From Actinomycetota bacterium (GTDB lineage: Bacteria > Actinomycetota > Actinomycetes > Nanopelagicales > Nanopelagicaceae), in the NCBI GenBank assembly GCA_947459935.1, contig CANHFN010000002.1:1-25594 (forward strand): a stretch of DNA of 25,594 bases. The letters are read 5' to 3'. The notes below the pieces were generated by a model that was not told where the DNA came from, searched no databases, and worked only from the letters and a program-made list of their open reading frames with translations. A program made the position numbers and the translations under genes. Shown here in pieces: positions 15,432-22,679 of the stretch. How positions within the stretch are numbered: position 1 is the stretch's first letter; each line of letters begins with the position of its first letter.

Positions 15432-17059
15432 CTCTCCTCCGCTACTACTTTGCGGCTAGCAATCCATTGAACAGAAGAAACTACGAAGAATAAGGTTGAT
15501 AAGTAGTAAAGAAGTGGTTGGAGCGAAATATCTAACCACAATAGGGCGGCCACAATTAGAAGGCGGCCTGCAATGAAGCCACCAGCAATTGAGAGCCACT
15601 TAGGCTTTGCCTCTGATTGAAGCGCACGATACATATTGTCATAGTGGTTAAAGAGAATTGCGAATAGCAATAGGAATAGGACTGACCGATCTAAGTCTGT
15701 CGTGAATGCAATAGCAATAAACACAGCGCCTTCGAAGAGTCGAAGGATAGATGGTTGAAGCCAGTCATACCGACTCTCTGACTTTTTGTTCTTGAAAGTA
15801 TCCAATTGATGATCAATGAGGTTCTTGTTGACTCGTCTCTTTGGCCAGGTAAGAGTTTTGCGAATTCTGCCACGGAAAACTAAAGCAATCGAGATGAAAG
15901 CCAAGATTGGCATGATCGTAAATGTAAAAGCAGCACCACCTATAACTGAGGAGGCGCTAATTACAAGCCAACGTTCGCCGATAGGGAATTGCACTGCTTT
16001 CTTTGACCAATATTCAAAGCGTGTTTTCTTTTCAAATTCCGTACTGATATAGCCATCGTTCTTAACTTCGAAATCAATTGGTTCTAGCTGAGAGCTGCGG
16101 ACTTTATTGATGCGGGCAAAGTTGTAGTCAGAGATATGCCTAAACGTTTGAAAGAGCATCATTCCCATTGCGGGTATCCATAGATCTCTGCCATCTTTTG
16201 CAGCACCATAAGCCAGGGCAAAAAAGACTAAGTACTCTTTAATTCGATCCGTGATTGCATCAAGCCATGCACCTAGTTGTGAGAATTGCCGCGTATATCT
16301 CGCAAGCTCGCCATCGACGCAATCGATAATGATGCTGAGTTGAAGCAGAAGAGCTCCTGCAAAGATAGACCAAAAAGTCCCCTGGCTAAATTGATAGGCA
16401 GAATAAAGTCCAACAGCAAAAGAAATCAGAGTTACTTGGTTGGGGGTCATTTTCAATCTCACGGCTGCCCAAGTAAATAGCTTTGAGAACTTGCGAAGAA
16501 AGAAGACTGAGAAAAAACCGTCATTGGCACGATTAGCTAATTTGAGCCGTAGGCGGGCATCGTTGAGCAATCCAATCTCTCGCTTTACAGCCTCTCTTTC
16601 GGCAGAATCTGAGGAACGAATAAATGGCGCACCAGCTACTTCTGCAGGAGCCACATTAAGAGCTGATCTCACAAGCGCAACGAGAACTAGATCGATTGCA
16701 TTACCCGAGTGATTTGTATTCTTAACTTTATGAAGAACTTCAAGAATATCTGCTCTTTGCATCTGTGAGAGTCGGATAATTCCCAAGAAAGTATGGTTTC
16801 CGTAGCCGACTTCGTGGAAATTTGATGATGCGCCAGTAATGCGTCCTTGGGTCACACGAGTTAGCCCGTTTTTAGTCTTAGCAACAAGGGCGGTTGTTAC
16901 TGTCCGTGGATAATCAGTAAGTAATTCAAGATGGGGTTGGGTTACAACTGAGCTTTCATCAACAAGCAAGAGGTCTTTGTTACTTGATTCAAACGCCGCA
17001 AGGATTTCCGCAATTTTTGTGCCCGCATGAACATCAAAAGTGGCAAGATTTCCAGTCAT
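15428..17059 (-). CDS. Fused CDP-alcohol phosphotransferase with nucleotidyltransferase-like N-terminus and DUF5941-like C-terminus
   Basis: This 543-residue protein has three parts. Residues 1-175 resemble a degenerate nucleotidyltransferase fold (LLLVDESSVV, then TFLGIIRLS and IDLVLVALVRSALNVAPAE) but lack the GxGTR nucleotide loop. Residues about 178-380 are a CDP-alcohol phosphotransferase with the full motif D246, D249-G250, A253-R254, G263, D267, D271, preceded by the typical MTPNQVTLIS entry. Residues about 425-540 are multi-helical and resemble the DUF5941 domain (DWLQPSILRLFEGA, FNHYDNMYRAL, GRLLIVAALLWL). From memory, proteins of this architecture occur in actinobacteria such as Streptomyces and are uncharacterised. 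It heads the operon and is divergent, across 61 bases, from a stand-alone nucleotidyltransferase that may supply its CDP-linked substrate. Confidence 0.85.
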   Translation of the reverse strand: MTGNLATFDVHAGTKIAEILAAFESSNKDLLLVDESSVVTQPHLELLTDYPRTVTTALVAKTKNGLTRVTQGRITGASSNFHEVGYGNHTFLGIIRLSQMQRADILEVLHKVKNTNHSGNAIDLVLVALVRSALNVAPAEVAGAPFIRSSDSAEREAVKREIGLLNDARLRLKLANRANDGFFSVFFLRKFSKLFTWAAVRLKMTPNQVTLISFAVGLYSAYQFSQGTFWSIFAGALLLQLSIIIDCVDGELARYTRQFSQLGAWLDAITDRIKEYLVFFALAYGAAKDGRDLWIPAMGMMLFQTFRHISDYNFARINKVRSSQLEPIDFEVKNDGYISTEFEKKTRFEYWSKKAVQFPIGERWLVISASSVIGGAAFTFTIMPILAFISIALVFRGRIRKTLTWPKRRVNKNLIDHQLDTFKNKKSESRYDWLQPSILRLFEGAVFIAIAFTTDLDRSVLFLLLFAILFNHYDNMYRALQSEAKPKWLSIAGGFIAGRLLIVAALLWLDISLQPLLYYLSTLFFVVSSVQWIASRKVVAEER

Positions 17060-17066
17060 AAGCGGT

Positions 17067-17072
17067 AATCTA
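17067..17072 (-). promoter_or_regulatory. Candidate -10 element for the phosphotransferase operon
   Basis: TAGATT on the minus strand ends 7 bases before the ATG at 17059, and no ribosome site is visible there, so a leaderless transcript is plausible. It sits in the 61-base divergent region, so expression of the operon and of the nucleotidyltransferase may be coordinated. Confidence 0.35.
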
Positions 17073-17120
17073 TCGTGCTTAAGCGGGATTTTCGCACAAA
17101 AATAGGTTGAGAAGGTAGAG

Positions 17121-17816
17121 ATGGCGATTCAAGTTGTAATTTTGGCAGCCGGTATGGGTACAAGATTAGGAAAGCCTTGGCCGAAGCCACTAACCGCCTT
17201 ATCTGATGGTCGTTCAATCATGCAGCAGCAGATGGAGAATGTCTCACAAGTGTTTGGAGATAAGGCACGAATTACTGTCGTTGTTGGTTTTAAGTTGGAA
17301 ATGATTATGGAGGCTCATCCAAATGCCTCATTTGTTTACAACGAAGTTTATGATCAGACAAATACATCTAAAAGTTTGTTGAAGGCTCTAACTGCAAGCC
17401 AGGAATCTGGAGTCTTATGGCTCAATGGCGATGTTGTGTTTGATGCCAAAGTTCTTGAGCGAGTTGCATCACGTATTGAATCTGAGAAATCTTTTGTATG
17501 TGTCAACACCTCTGCAACAGCTGAAGAAGAAGTGAAATACACAGTTGACGATAAGGGATTCATTAAAGAACTCTCTAAGACTGTGCAGAACGCACTTGGC
17601 GAGGCGGTGGGCATCAACTTTATCTCTGCTAGCGAGAAGGCTGATGTGATAAATCAACTTAGAGAGTGCGGCGAACAGGATTACTTTGAGCGAGGGTTAG
17701 AACTTGCAATTGAAAAAAATGGTATCAAGCTTGAACCAGTTGATATCTCTGATCTTTTTGCAGTTGAAGTTGATTTCCAAGCAGATCTAGATCGAGCTAA
17801 TGCAGGTCTCAAGTAG
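17121..17816 (+). CDS. Phospho-alcohol (choline/inositol-phosphate-like) cytidylyltransferase, NTP-transferase family
   Basis: This soluble GT-A-type nucleotidyltransferase activates a phosphorylated alcohol or sugar with an NTP. The signature loop is AAGMGTRLGKPWPKPLT (10-25 region) with the catalytic Arg and Lys. FVYNEVYDQTNTSKSLLKA (71-89) has the N-x-x-Y...N-x-x-S pattern seen in LicC-type choline-phosphate cytidylyltransferases and in inositol-1-phosphate cytidylyltransferases. WLNGDVVFD (100-108) holds the metal-binding Asp, and a late EVDFQADLDRA carries the second metal ligand. The length of 231 matches LicC-like enzymes. It is divergent from two CDP-alcohol phosphotransferase genes, which supports CTP use. 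Which alcohol is activated is not clear. GAAGG before the ATG is the ribosome site. Confidence 0.85.
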   Translation: MAIQVVILAAGMGTRLGKPWPKPLTALSDGRSIMQQQMENVSQVFGDKARITVVVGFKLEMIMEAHPNASFVYNEVYDQTNTSKSLLKALTASQESGVLWLNGDVVFDAKVLERVASRIESEKSFVCVNTSATAEEEVKYTVDDKGFIKELSKTVQNALGEAVGINFISASEKADVINQLRECGEQDYFERGLELAIEKNGIKLEPVDISDLFAVEVDFQADLDRANAGLK

Positions 17817-17872
17817 TTAGAAATTTAGCGGACGCAACCCTTCCTTGATGGAAGTGGCTTTCACTTTGTCTA

Positions 17873-19237
17873 CTACTTAAATGGCCCTTCTATACCTCTT
17901 CTCACTACGTTGTTAGTAACAGTGGTGACGAAGTTGTTTAAAGGTTTTTCAGCACTACTTTTTAATCCGGTAAGAACCCAACCCATTGTGCCAACAGAGA
18001 ATATTCCCCCGCCGGCTGCTGACGTTCCATAAACCATGCTGGCACGTCCAGTTTTCGGAAATATCCAACGATTGCCACATTTAACCTTGCCTTCGGCAAC
18101 CACTTTGATCTTTCCGTTGAATTTACTTACCTCTGGAACTTCATCAACTTCTGGGCCCAATAAACTTCCAAGACCGATAAAGTCTCTCGTTGTGAGACCC
18201 TGAAAACCAAAAAAGGTTTTATCGAATGAGTAGAAATCGCCTCTGGCAGGAAAACAGGTGTATTGAACTCCATTGAGCTCAGTCTCTGAATACCCAGCTT
18301 CTCGGAATCGAATCGTAGGATCTGATTTGTTTGGATCTAGGACTTTGGACTTATAAATTTCCATGACAATCGAATTGTCGCCACTATTTCTTTTCAGTCG
18401 CGTTTGCCAATATCCTGCGTTAGCACCAAAGAAGATTAAATTCATCCCATTTAGTCGTGCACGAATAACACTTTCGCGCTCTTGTTTTGTCCAGTATTCA
18501 TCATGGCCAGCACTAATGTATAGAGTCCGATTTTCCAATAATCCAGGATTAAAGTGAATATCTGTATCGGCCACATAAGTGACATCTAGCCCATTTTTCT
18601 CGATTTGAACTATTAGTGGGTGAACATAATTCCAATATTTACCTGTACCAAAGCCTGAATCAAAAGGTTGCCTGAAATCAACTACTTTTAGCCTATCCTC
18701 AAACCCTTCTTCGCCTTTATATGTATTGCGTCCTGACCAAGAGTTATAGGCAAACATGGTCATTGTTGGTATAACAAAAATTGCCCGTGTCTTCTTTTTA
18801 TCCTCGCGAATAATCAATGGAATAAAACTTTTAAATCCATCAGTATCCGATATCTTTATAAGATAAATCCCACCAAGTAAATCTTTGGTATCAAGTGAGA
18901 AATTTGATTTCCAATCCTGAGCTTTTTTCTTTACCTGGTCAATGCATCGAATTTCATTAGTTTTCTTTACCTGTTTGGTTTCAGCGCCAGAGAAGTTTCC
19001 CACTTTAAGGATGGTTAAAGTGTAGTTTTCTGCTGGGCAACTAACATAGATGGGTACAGATGTGCCTCTAGCATTCGAGGTATTCAGAAGATATCCGCCA
19101 GTGGGTTTGCGCCACTCACTTTTCTTGATTTTCCAATCAATTACAGCAGAGGTTTCTAATATCGAAATACACTGTAAGAAAAGAAGTACTGCAGTAAACC
19201 GCGAGAGACTCTTTAAAGTTTTCTTTGAGACTCTCAT
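17873..19237 (-). CDS. Secreted N,N-dimethylformamidase beta-subunit-like (DMFA2_C-type) protein
   Basis: This protein of about 454 residues has a basic, hydrophobic N-terminus consistent with a signal peptide or anchor. LFLQC is a poor lipobox because Gln precedes the Cys. A beta-rich N-terminal part (GYLLNTSNARGTSVPIYVSC, then GGIYLIKISD) is followed by the family core: FAYNSWSGRNTY (162-173), FRQPF, WNYVHPLIVQIEKNGLDVTYVADTD, GHDEYW (244-249) and GANAGYWQTR (271-280). These match the C-terminal domain of the DMFase large subunit, but the small subunit is absent, so dimethylformamidase activity should not be assumed. TTG at 19243 is an alternative start; I chose ATG at 19237. Its position beside the envelope locus hints at a cell-surface role. 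Confidence 0.8.
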   Translation of the reverse strand: MRVSKKTLKSLSRFTAVLLFLQCISILETSAVIDWKIKKSEWRKPTGGYLLNTSNARGTSVPIYVSCPAENYTLTILKVGNFSGAETKQVKKTNEIRCIDQVKKKAQDWKSNFSLDTKDLLGGIYLIKISDTDGFKSFIPLIIREDKKKTRAIFVIPTMTMFAYNSWSGRNTYKGEEGFEDRLKVVDFRQPFDSGFGTGKYWNYVHPLIVQIEKNGLDVTYVADTDIHFNPGLLENRTLYISAGHDEYWTKQERESVIRARLNGMNLIFFGANAGYWQTRLKRNSGDNSIVMEIYKSKVLDPNKSDPTIRFREAGYSETELNGVQYTCFPARGDFYSFDKTFFGFQGLTTRDFIGLGSLLGPEVDEVPEVSKFNGKIKVVAEGKVKCGNRWIFPKTGRASMVYGTSAAGGGIFSVGTMGWVLTGLKSSAEKPLNNFVTTVTNNVVRRGIEGPFK

Positions 19238-19284
19238 AATCAAAGAAGAATATCGCAGGAGATCTCATTTGTTTCTTTTAAGTG

Positions 19285-19373
19285 CGGAGACGAGGAGATT
19301 TGAACTCCTGAAGGCTTTAACACCTTACCTCGTTAGCAGTGAGGCGCACTCGACCGGGCTATGCGACGTCTCC
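19285..19373 (-). tRNA. tRNA-Ser (anticodon GCT)
   Basis: An 89-base class II tRNA reads on the minus strand. The acceptor GGAGACG pairs with CGTCTCC, the anticodon loop CTGCTAA gives GCT, and a long variable arm follows (AAGGTGTTAAAGCCTT). The discriminator is G. The last anticodon-stem pair is an A-C mismatch. The CCA end is not encoded. Confidence 0.95.
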
Positions 19374-19436
19374 TTGTACGGGTGAAGTTTACCGCAATCA
19401 ATTGGCTGTCACAGCCCCTGCTTGTAGGCTAGATAA

Positions 19437-20876
19437 ATGGAAAATTCCGATAAGCCTCTGGTTAAAGCAATGAGGGGGCATGACGTTGCCCCATCAAAGA
19501 TGTTTGCTGAATTCATGAAAAATGGCTGGTCTCCAACACCTTTATCGGGAATTGAGCAAGCTGAAGTTATTTCACATTTAGATGATCGCAGACAGAAGTT
19601 ATCTGCTGCATTCACAAAATTACGCCTAGTAATTCCGAGTGGCACAGCAAAACAGCGAAGTAATGACACCGATTATCAGTATCGCCCACACACAGCTTTT
19701 GCTTATTACACAGGTGTTCAAGGCGTGGAAGCTAATCCAGACGCGGTGTTTGTCATGGAGCCAAATGGATCAGGCCACACACCTATTCTTTTCATCAATC
19801 CTCGTTCAACAAGAGATACAGCCGCTTTCTATACAGATGCAAAATATGGCGAATTGTGGGTTGGTCGTCGTTTCACAACTAGTGAAGCATCTGAGCGTTA
19901 CGGTATCGAAGTGCGTGAACTCTCTGAACTTAAAAAGTTTTTGAAGGGCAAGAAAGCAGCAACACTTCATGGTTTTGATGAGTTTGTTGATTCTTTAGTT
20001 AATGAGCATCCACGAGATGCTGAGTTAGTTGAATATGTCTCTGTTGCTCGCTTGATTAAAGATCAATACGAAATCAATGAAATGCAAAAGGCTGTTGATG
20101 TGACACATCGTGGTTTTAATGATGTGATCCGCGCCTTGCCTGCTGCAATTGCAACTGTTCGCGGAGAGCGTGTTGTTGAAGCAGCATTCTTTGGTCGTGC
20201 ACGTATTGAAGGAAATGATCTTGGATATAACACGATTGCGGCCTCTGGCTCACATGCATGTGTGTTGCACTGGAACCGAAATGATGGAGCTGTAAGAAGT
20301 GGAGACTTACTTCTTCTAGATGCTGGTGTTGAAATAGATTCTTACTACACCGCCGATATCACTAGAACATTGCCCATCAGTGGCAAATTCACACCTGCAC
20401 AACGCGCTTTATACATGCTTGTTTATGAGGCCCAAAAAGCAGGTATTGCAGCGGTAAAACCAGGTGAAAAATTCTTAAGTATTAACAAAGCAAGCCACAC
20501 GGTTTTGGCACAAGGATTGATTGATATGGGCATCATTAATATGAGCCTTGAAGAGGTTATGGATCCTGCTGTTGGATTGCATAAGCGTTGGACCTTGCAT
20601 GGTGTCAGCCACATGCTTGGCATGGATGTTCACGATTGTGCCCAAGCACGTGCTGAACAGTATCGCGAAGGAATTTTGGAAGTCGGAATGTGTCTAACTG
20701 TTGAACCTGGTCTCTATATTCAACCTGATGACGAGCTTTTCCCTGCTGAATACCGCGGAATTGGTATCCGAATTGAAGATGATGTTGTTGTCACAGAAGA
20801 TGGTTGCCTTAACTTAAGCCAGCACATTCCTCATCATCCAGATGAGATTGAAGCCTGGATGGCTTCACTTCGTTAA
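19437..20876 (+). CDS. pepP: Xaa-Pro aminopeptidase (M24B), PepP-type
   Basis: This dimanganese peptidase removes an N-terminal residue preceding proline. Residues about 45-185 form the AMP_N domain (RRQKLSAAF, then YRPHTAFAYYTGV), and residues about 210-470 the pita-bread catalytic domain. All five metal ligands are present: D295 (LLLLDAG), D307 (YTADITRT), H392 (GVSHMLGMDVHD), E423 (TVEPGLY) and E447 (GIRIEDDV). The length of 479 fits the longer actinobacterial PepP group. No signal peptide is present, so it is cytoplasmic. It stands alone on the plus strand, and its stop codon is one base from the stop of the convergent crcB gene, leaving no room for separate terminators. Confidence 0.95.
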   Translation: MENSDKPLVKAMRGHDVAPSKMFAEFMKNGWSPTPLSGIEQAEVISHLDDRRQKLSAAFTKLRLVIPSGTAKQRSNDTDYQYRPHTAFAYYTGVQGVEANPDAVFVMEPNGSGHTPILFINPRSTRDTAAFYTDAKYGELWVGRRFTTSEASERYGIEVRELSELKKFLKGKKAATLHGFDEFVDSLVNEHPRDAELVEYVSVARLIKDQYEINEMQKAVDVTHRGFNDVIRALPAAIATVRGERVVEAAFFGRARIEGNDLGYNTIAASGSHACVLHWNRNDGAVRSGDLLLLDAGVEIDSYYTADITRTLPISGKFTPAQRALYMLVYEAQKAGIAAVKPGEKFLSINKASHTVLAQGLIDMGIINMSLEEVMDPAVGLHKRWTLHGVSHMLGMDVHDCAQARAEQYREGILEVGMCLTVEPGLYIQPDDELFPAEYRGIGIRIEDDVVVTEDGCLNLSQHIPHHPDEIEAWMASLR

Positions 20877-20877
20877 A

Positions 20878-21213
20878 TTAAGCTAGCTGTAACCCGAACC
20901 AAGCAGCCAGTAAACCTATTCCTAGTGACATTAAAAGATTGATCACTGCTTCTTTGTGGCGCTTTAATTCATAAGCCAAGTAAATGTCGAGCATAAAGGT
21001 TGACCAGGTTGTAAACGCTCCTGCAAAACCGATGGCGAAAAGATCAAAACCTTCTTCGACTCTTCCATAGGTTAAACCCAGAAGAAATGACCCAATAATG
21101 TTTACTGCAAAGATTCCATATGGCTTTGAAGTGTAGGTGCGAATTTTTTGATCAATAACAAAGCGCATGGGACCACCAATCGCAGCTCCAAGAACAATAA
21201 GTGCCATTCTCAT
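20878..21213 (-). CDS. crcB: CrcB/Fluc fluoride channel subunit (second of pair)
   Basis: This four-helix membrane protein exports fluoride passively as part of a dual-topology dimer. Conserved elements are the first-helix GAAIGGPMRFVID, the IFAVNIIGSFLLGL helix with the pore Asn, and GFAGAFTTWSTFMLDIY, which carries the TxxS/TWST element and pore-lining Phe region. The length of 111 is typical. It overlaps the upstream crcB by 4 bases (ATGA), so the two are translationally coupled and probably make a heterodimer. It is the last gene of the sdh-crcB operon. Confidence 0.93.
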   Translation of the reverse strand: MRMALIVLGAAIGGPMRFVIDQKIRTYTSKPYGIFAVNIIGSFLLGLTYGRVEEGFDLFAIGFAGAFTTWSTFMLDIYLAYELKRHKEAVINLLMSLGIGLLAAWFGLQLA

Positions 21214-21563
21214 GAGCGCACCGGAATTAGCTTACGAGCAATTGGAAGCACAATGATTACTGCAATTAGTGAGAGAAAAACATTTTGAGCAAGGAAAAGC
21301 ATTCCACCTTCGCTTGGTTCAAGAGAATGGGCGGTAACTGCTGAAAAAGTAGTAAAGCCTGCGCAGAAACCAGGGAGTAAAAGTAGGCGTAATTGGCTGA
21401 TTCCACGGCGTTCCATTAAGACCAATAAAGCTGATGCCAAAGCAACACCAGCGACATTTGCAATCAATGTTCCTTGGCGATCGTCAGGGAAAATTGCACC
21501 AATTGCGTAGCGTGACAAGGTTCCAGCAATACCACCAACTGAAACTAATGCCAGGGATTTCAG
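21210..21563 (-). CDS. crcB: CrcB/Fluc fluoride channel subunit (first of pair), probable CTG start
   Basis: Core elements are RQGTLIANVAGVALASAL (pore Asn) and GFCAGFTTFSAVTAHSLE (TTFS element). The first ATG/GTG/TTG codon in frame is TTG at 21518, which gives 102 residues and cuts off half of helix 1. The 15 codons upstream encode the conserved family start, reading KSLALVSVGGIAGTLSRYAIG, with the usual GG-x-x-G-x-x-x-R-Y pattern. The only plausible start above it is CTG at 21563 (or 21554). CTG at 21563 forms a 4-base CTGA overlap with the preceding stop codon, and AAGAAGG lies about 10 bases upstream. That gives 117 residues, the usual family length. The start choice is inference; the family assignment is firm. 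Confidence 0.88.
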   Translation of the reverse strand: MKSLALVSVGGIAGTLSRYAIGAIFPDDRQGTLIANVAGVALASALLVLMERRGISQLRLLLLPGFCAGFTTFSAVTAHSLEPSEGGMLFLAQNVFLSLIAVIIVLPIARKLIPVRS

Positions 21564-21913
21564 AGTGGTAATGCCTTCTTGCCAACACTCGAAACTACAC
21601 GAGTGATCAGACTAATAATCAACGCTGCAAAAATAGCGGTCCAGAAATTATTAACATCTAGTTTGTCACTCCATCTAGCAACCAACATCAACATTGATGC
21701 ATTAACAACTACTAGAAAAAGTCCTAGAGATAAAACAACTGCTGGGAAGGTTAGTAACTTCAGCAATGATCCAAGAGTTGCATTAAGCAAACCAAATAGA
21801 AGTGCAACCCAAAGATATGTAGTAAAGCCACCCTTAATATCAATTCCAGGAATCAATGCTGTTGCAACCCAAAAAGAAATAGCCAGAGCAGCCCAGCGGA
21901 GCAATAATTTCAT
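21560..21913 (-). CDS. Four-helix membrane protein of the mycobacterial phage-holin superfamily IV (YvlD-like)
   Basis: This 117-residue protein is almost entirely hydrophobic with four predicted helices: LLLRWAALAISFWVATALIPG, YLWVALLFGLLNATLGSLL, FPAVVLSLGLFLVVVNASMLMLVA and FWTAIFAALIISLITRVVSS. The PGI...GG start, the LLNATLGSLLKLLTFP turn and the LGLFLVVVNASMLML stretch are typical of the PF04020 family. Despite the name there is no phage context here. These are widespread housekeeping membrane proteins of unknown function. It begins 7 bases after the sdhB stop, and its stop overlaps the probable crcB start, so it is part of the operon. Confidence 0.88.
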   Translation of the reverse strand: MKLLLRWAALAISFWVATALIPGIDIKGGFTTYLWVALLFGLLNATLGSLLKLLTFPAVVLSLGLFLVVVNASMLMLVARWSDKLDVNNFWTAIFAALIISLITRVVSSVGKKALPL

Positions 21914-21920
21914 AAGGAAA

Positions 21921-22679
21921 CTATAGGCCCTCGCGCTTGCGGATTTTTGTTCCTAGCCAGCGAACTGGATCGTACTTGATGTCCGCAACGCGCTCCTTCA
22001 TAGGAATAATCGCGTTATCGGTGATCTTGATGTGCTCTGGGCACACTTCAGTACAGCACTTAGTTATGTTACACATTCCAAGCCCATGCTCTTCTTGTGC
22101 TGTCTTCTTGCGATTTTTTAAGATATCAAGTGGGTGCATATCTAGCTCAGCAATCCGAATAAAGAAACGCGGACCAGCAAATGACTTCTTGTTTTCTTCG
22201 TGATCACGCACAACGTGACACACATCTTGGCAAAGGAAACATTCAATACATTTACGGAACTCTTGTGAGCGCTCAACATCGATTTGTTCCATGCGTGCTT
22301 CACCTGGTGCTAGATCCTTTGGATGCTCATAAGCAGGGATTTCCATGGCTTTTTTGTAGTTAAAAGAGACATCTGTAACTAGATCTTTAATGATTGGGAA
22401 TGCGCGAAGCGGCGTAACAGTGATTACCTCTTCTTCACCAAAAGATGCCACCTGTGTCATGCATGCAAGACGTGGTTTTCCATTGATCTCCATAGAGCAG
22501 GATCCACATTTACCCGCCTTGCAGTTCCAACGAACTGCTAAATCTCCCATTTGTGTTGCTTGAACACGATGGATTACATCAAGGACTACTTCGCCCTCAT
22601 TTGCCTCAACCACAACATCTTTGAGGCCGCCATCAGTTGAGTCACCACGCCAAATACGAAGCTTAATATTGCGCGCCAT
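21921..22679 (-). CDS. sdhB: Succinate dehydrogenase iron-sulfur subunit (type F, Sdh1-like)
   Basis: This 252-residue subunit passes electrons from the flavoprotein to the membrane subunit. The plant-type [2Fe-2S] ligands are C53, C58, C61 and C73 (CKAGKCGSC...AC). The second domain has CIECFLCQDVC (C144, C147, C150, C154) and GMCNITKCCTEVCP (C203, C208/C209, C213) for the remaining two clusters. The CxxCxxCxxxC-H form and overall sequence fit the mycobacterial Sdh1 group rather than Sdh2. Its ATG overlaps the sdhA stop by one base (TAATG), giving coupled translation. Confidence 0.96.
   Translation of the reverse strand: MARNIKLRIWRGDSTDGGLKDVVVEANEGEVVLDVIHRVQATQMGDLAVRWNCKAGKCGSCSMEINGKPRLACMTQVASFGEEEVITVTPLRAFPIIKDLVTDVSFNYKKAMEIPAYEHPKDLAPGEARMEQIDVERSQEFRKCIECFLCQDVCHVVRDHEENKKSFAGPRFFIRIAELDMHPLDILKNRKKTAQEEHGLGMCNITKCCTEVCPEHIKITDNAIIPMKERVADIKYDPVRWLGTKIRKREGL

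Noticed and set aside
20870..20885. Bidirectional terminator between pepP and crcB
   Set aside because: The stop codons are one base apart and no stem-loop with T tracts is visible.
21560..21913. Holin-family match as a sign of a prophage
   Set aside because: The gene sits inside the sdh-crcB operon with no integrase, terminase or structural genes nearby. This protein family is common in chromosomes outside phages.
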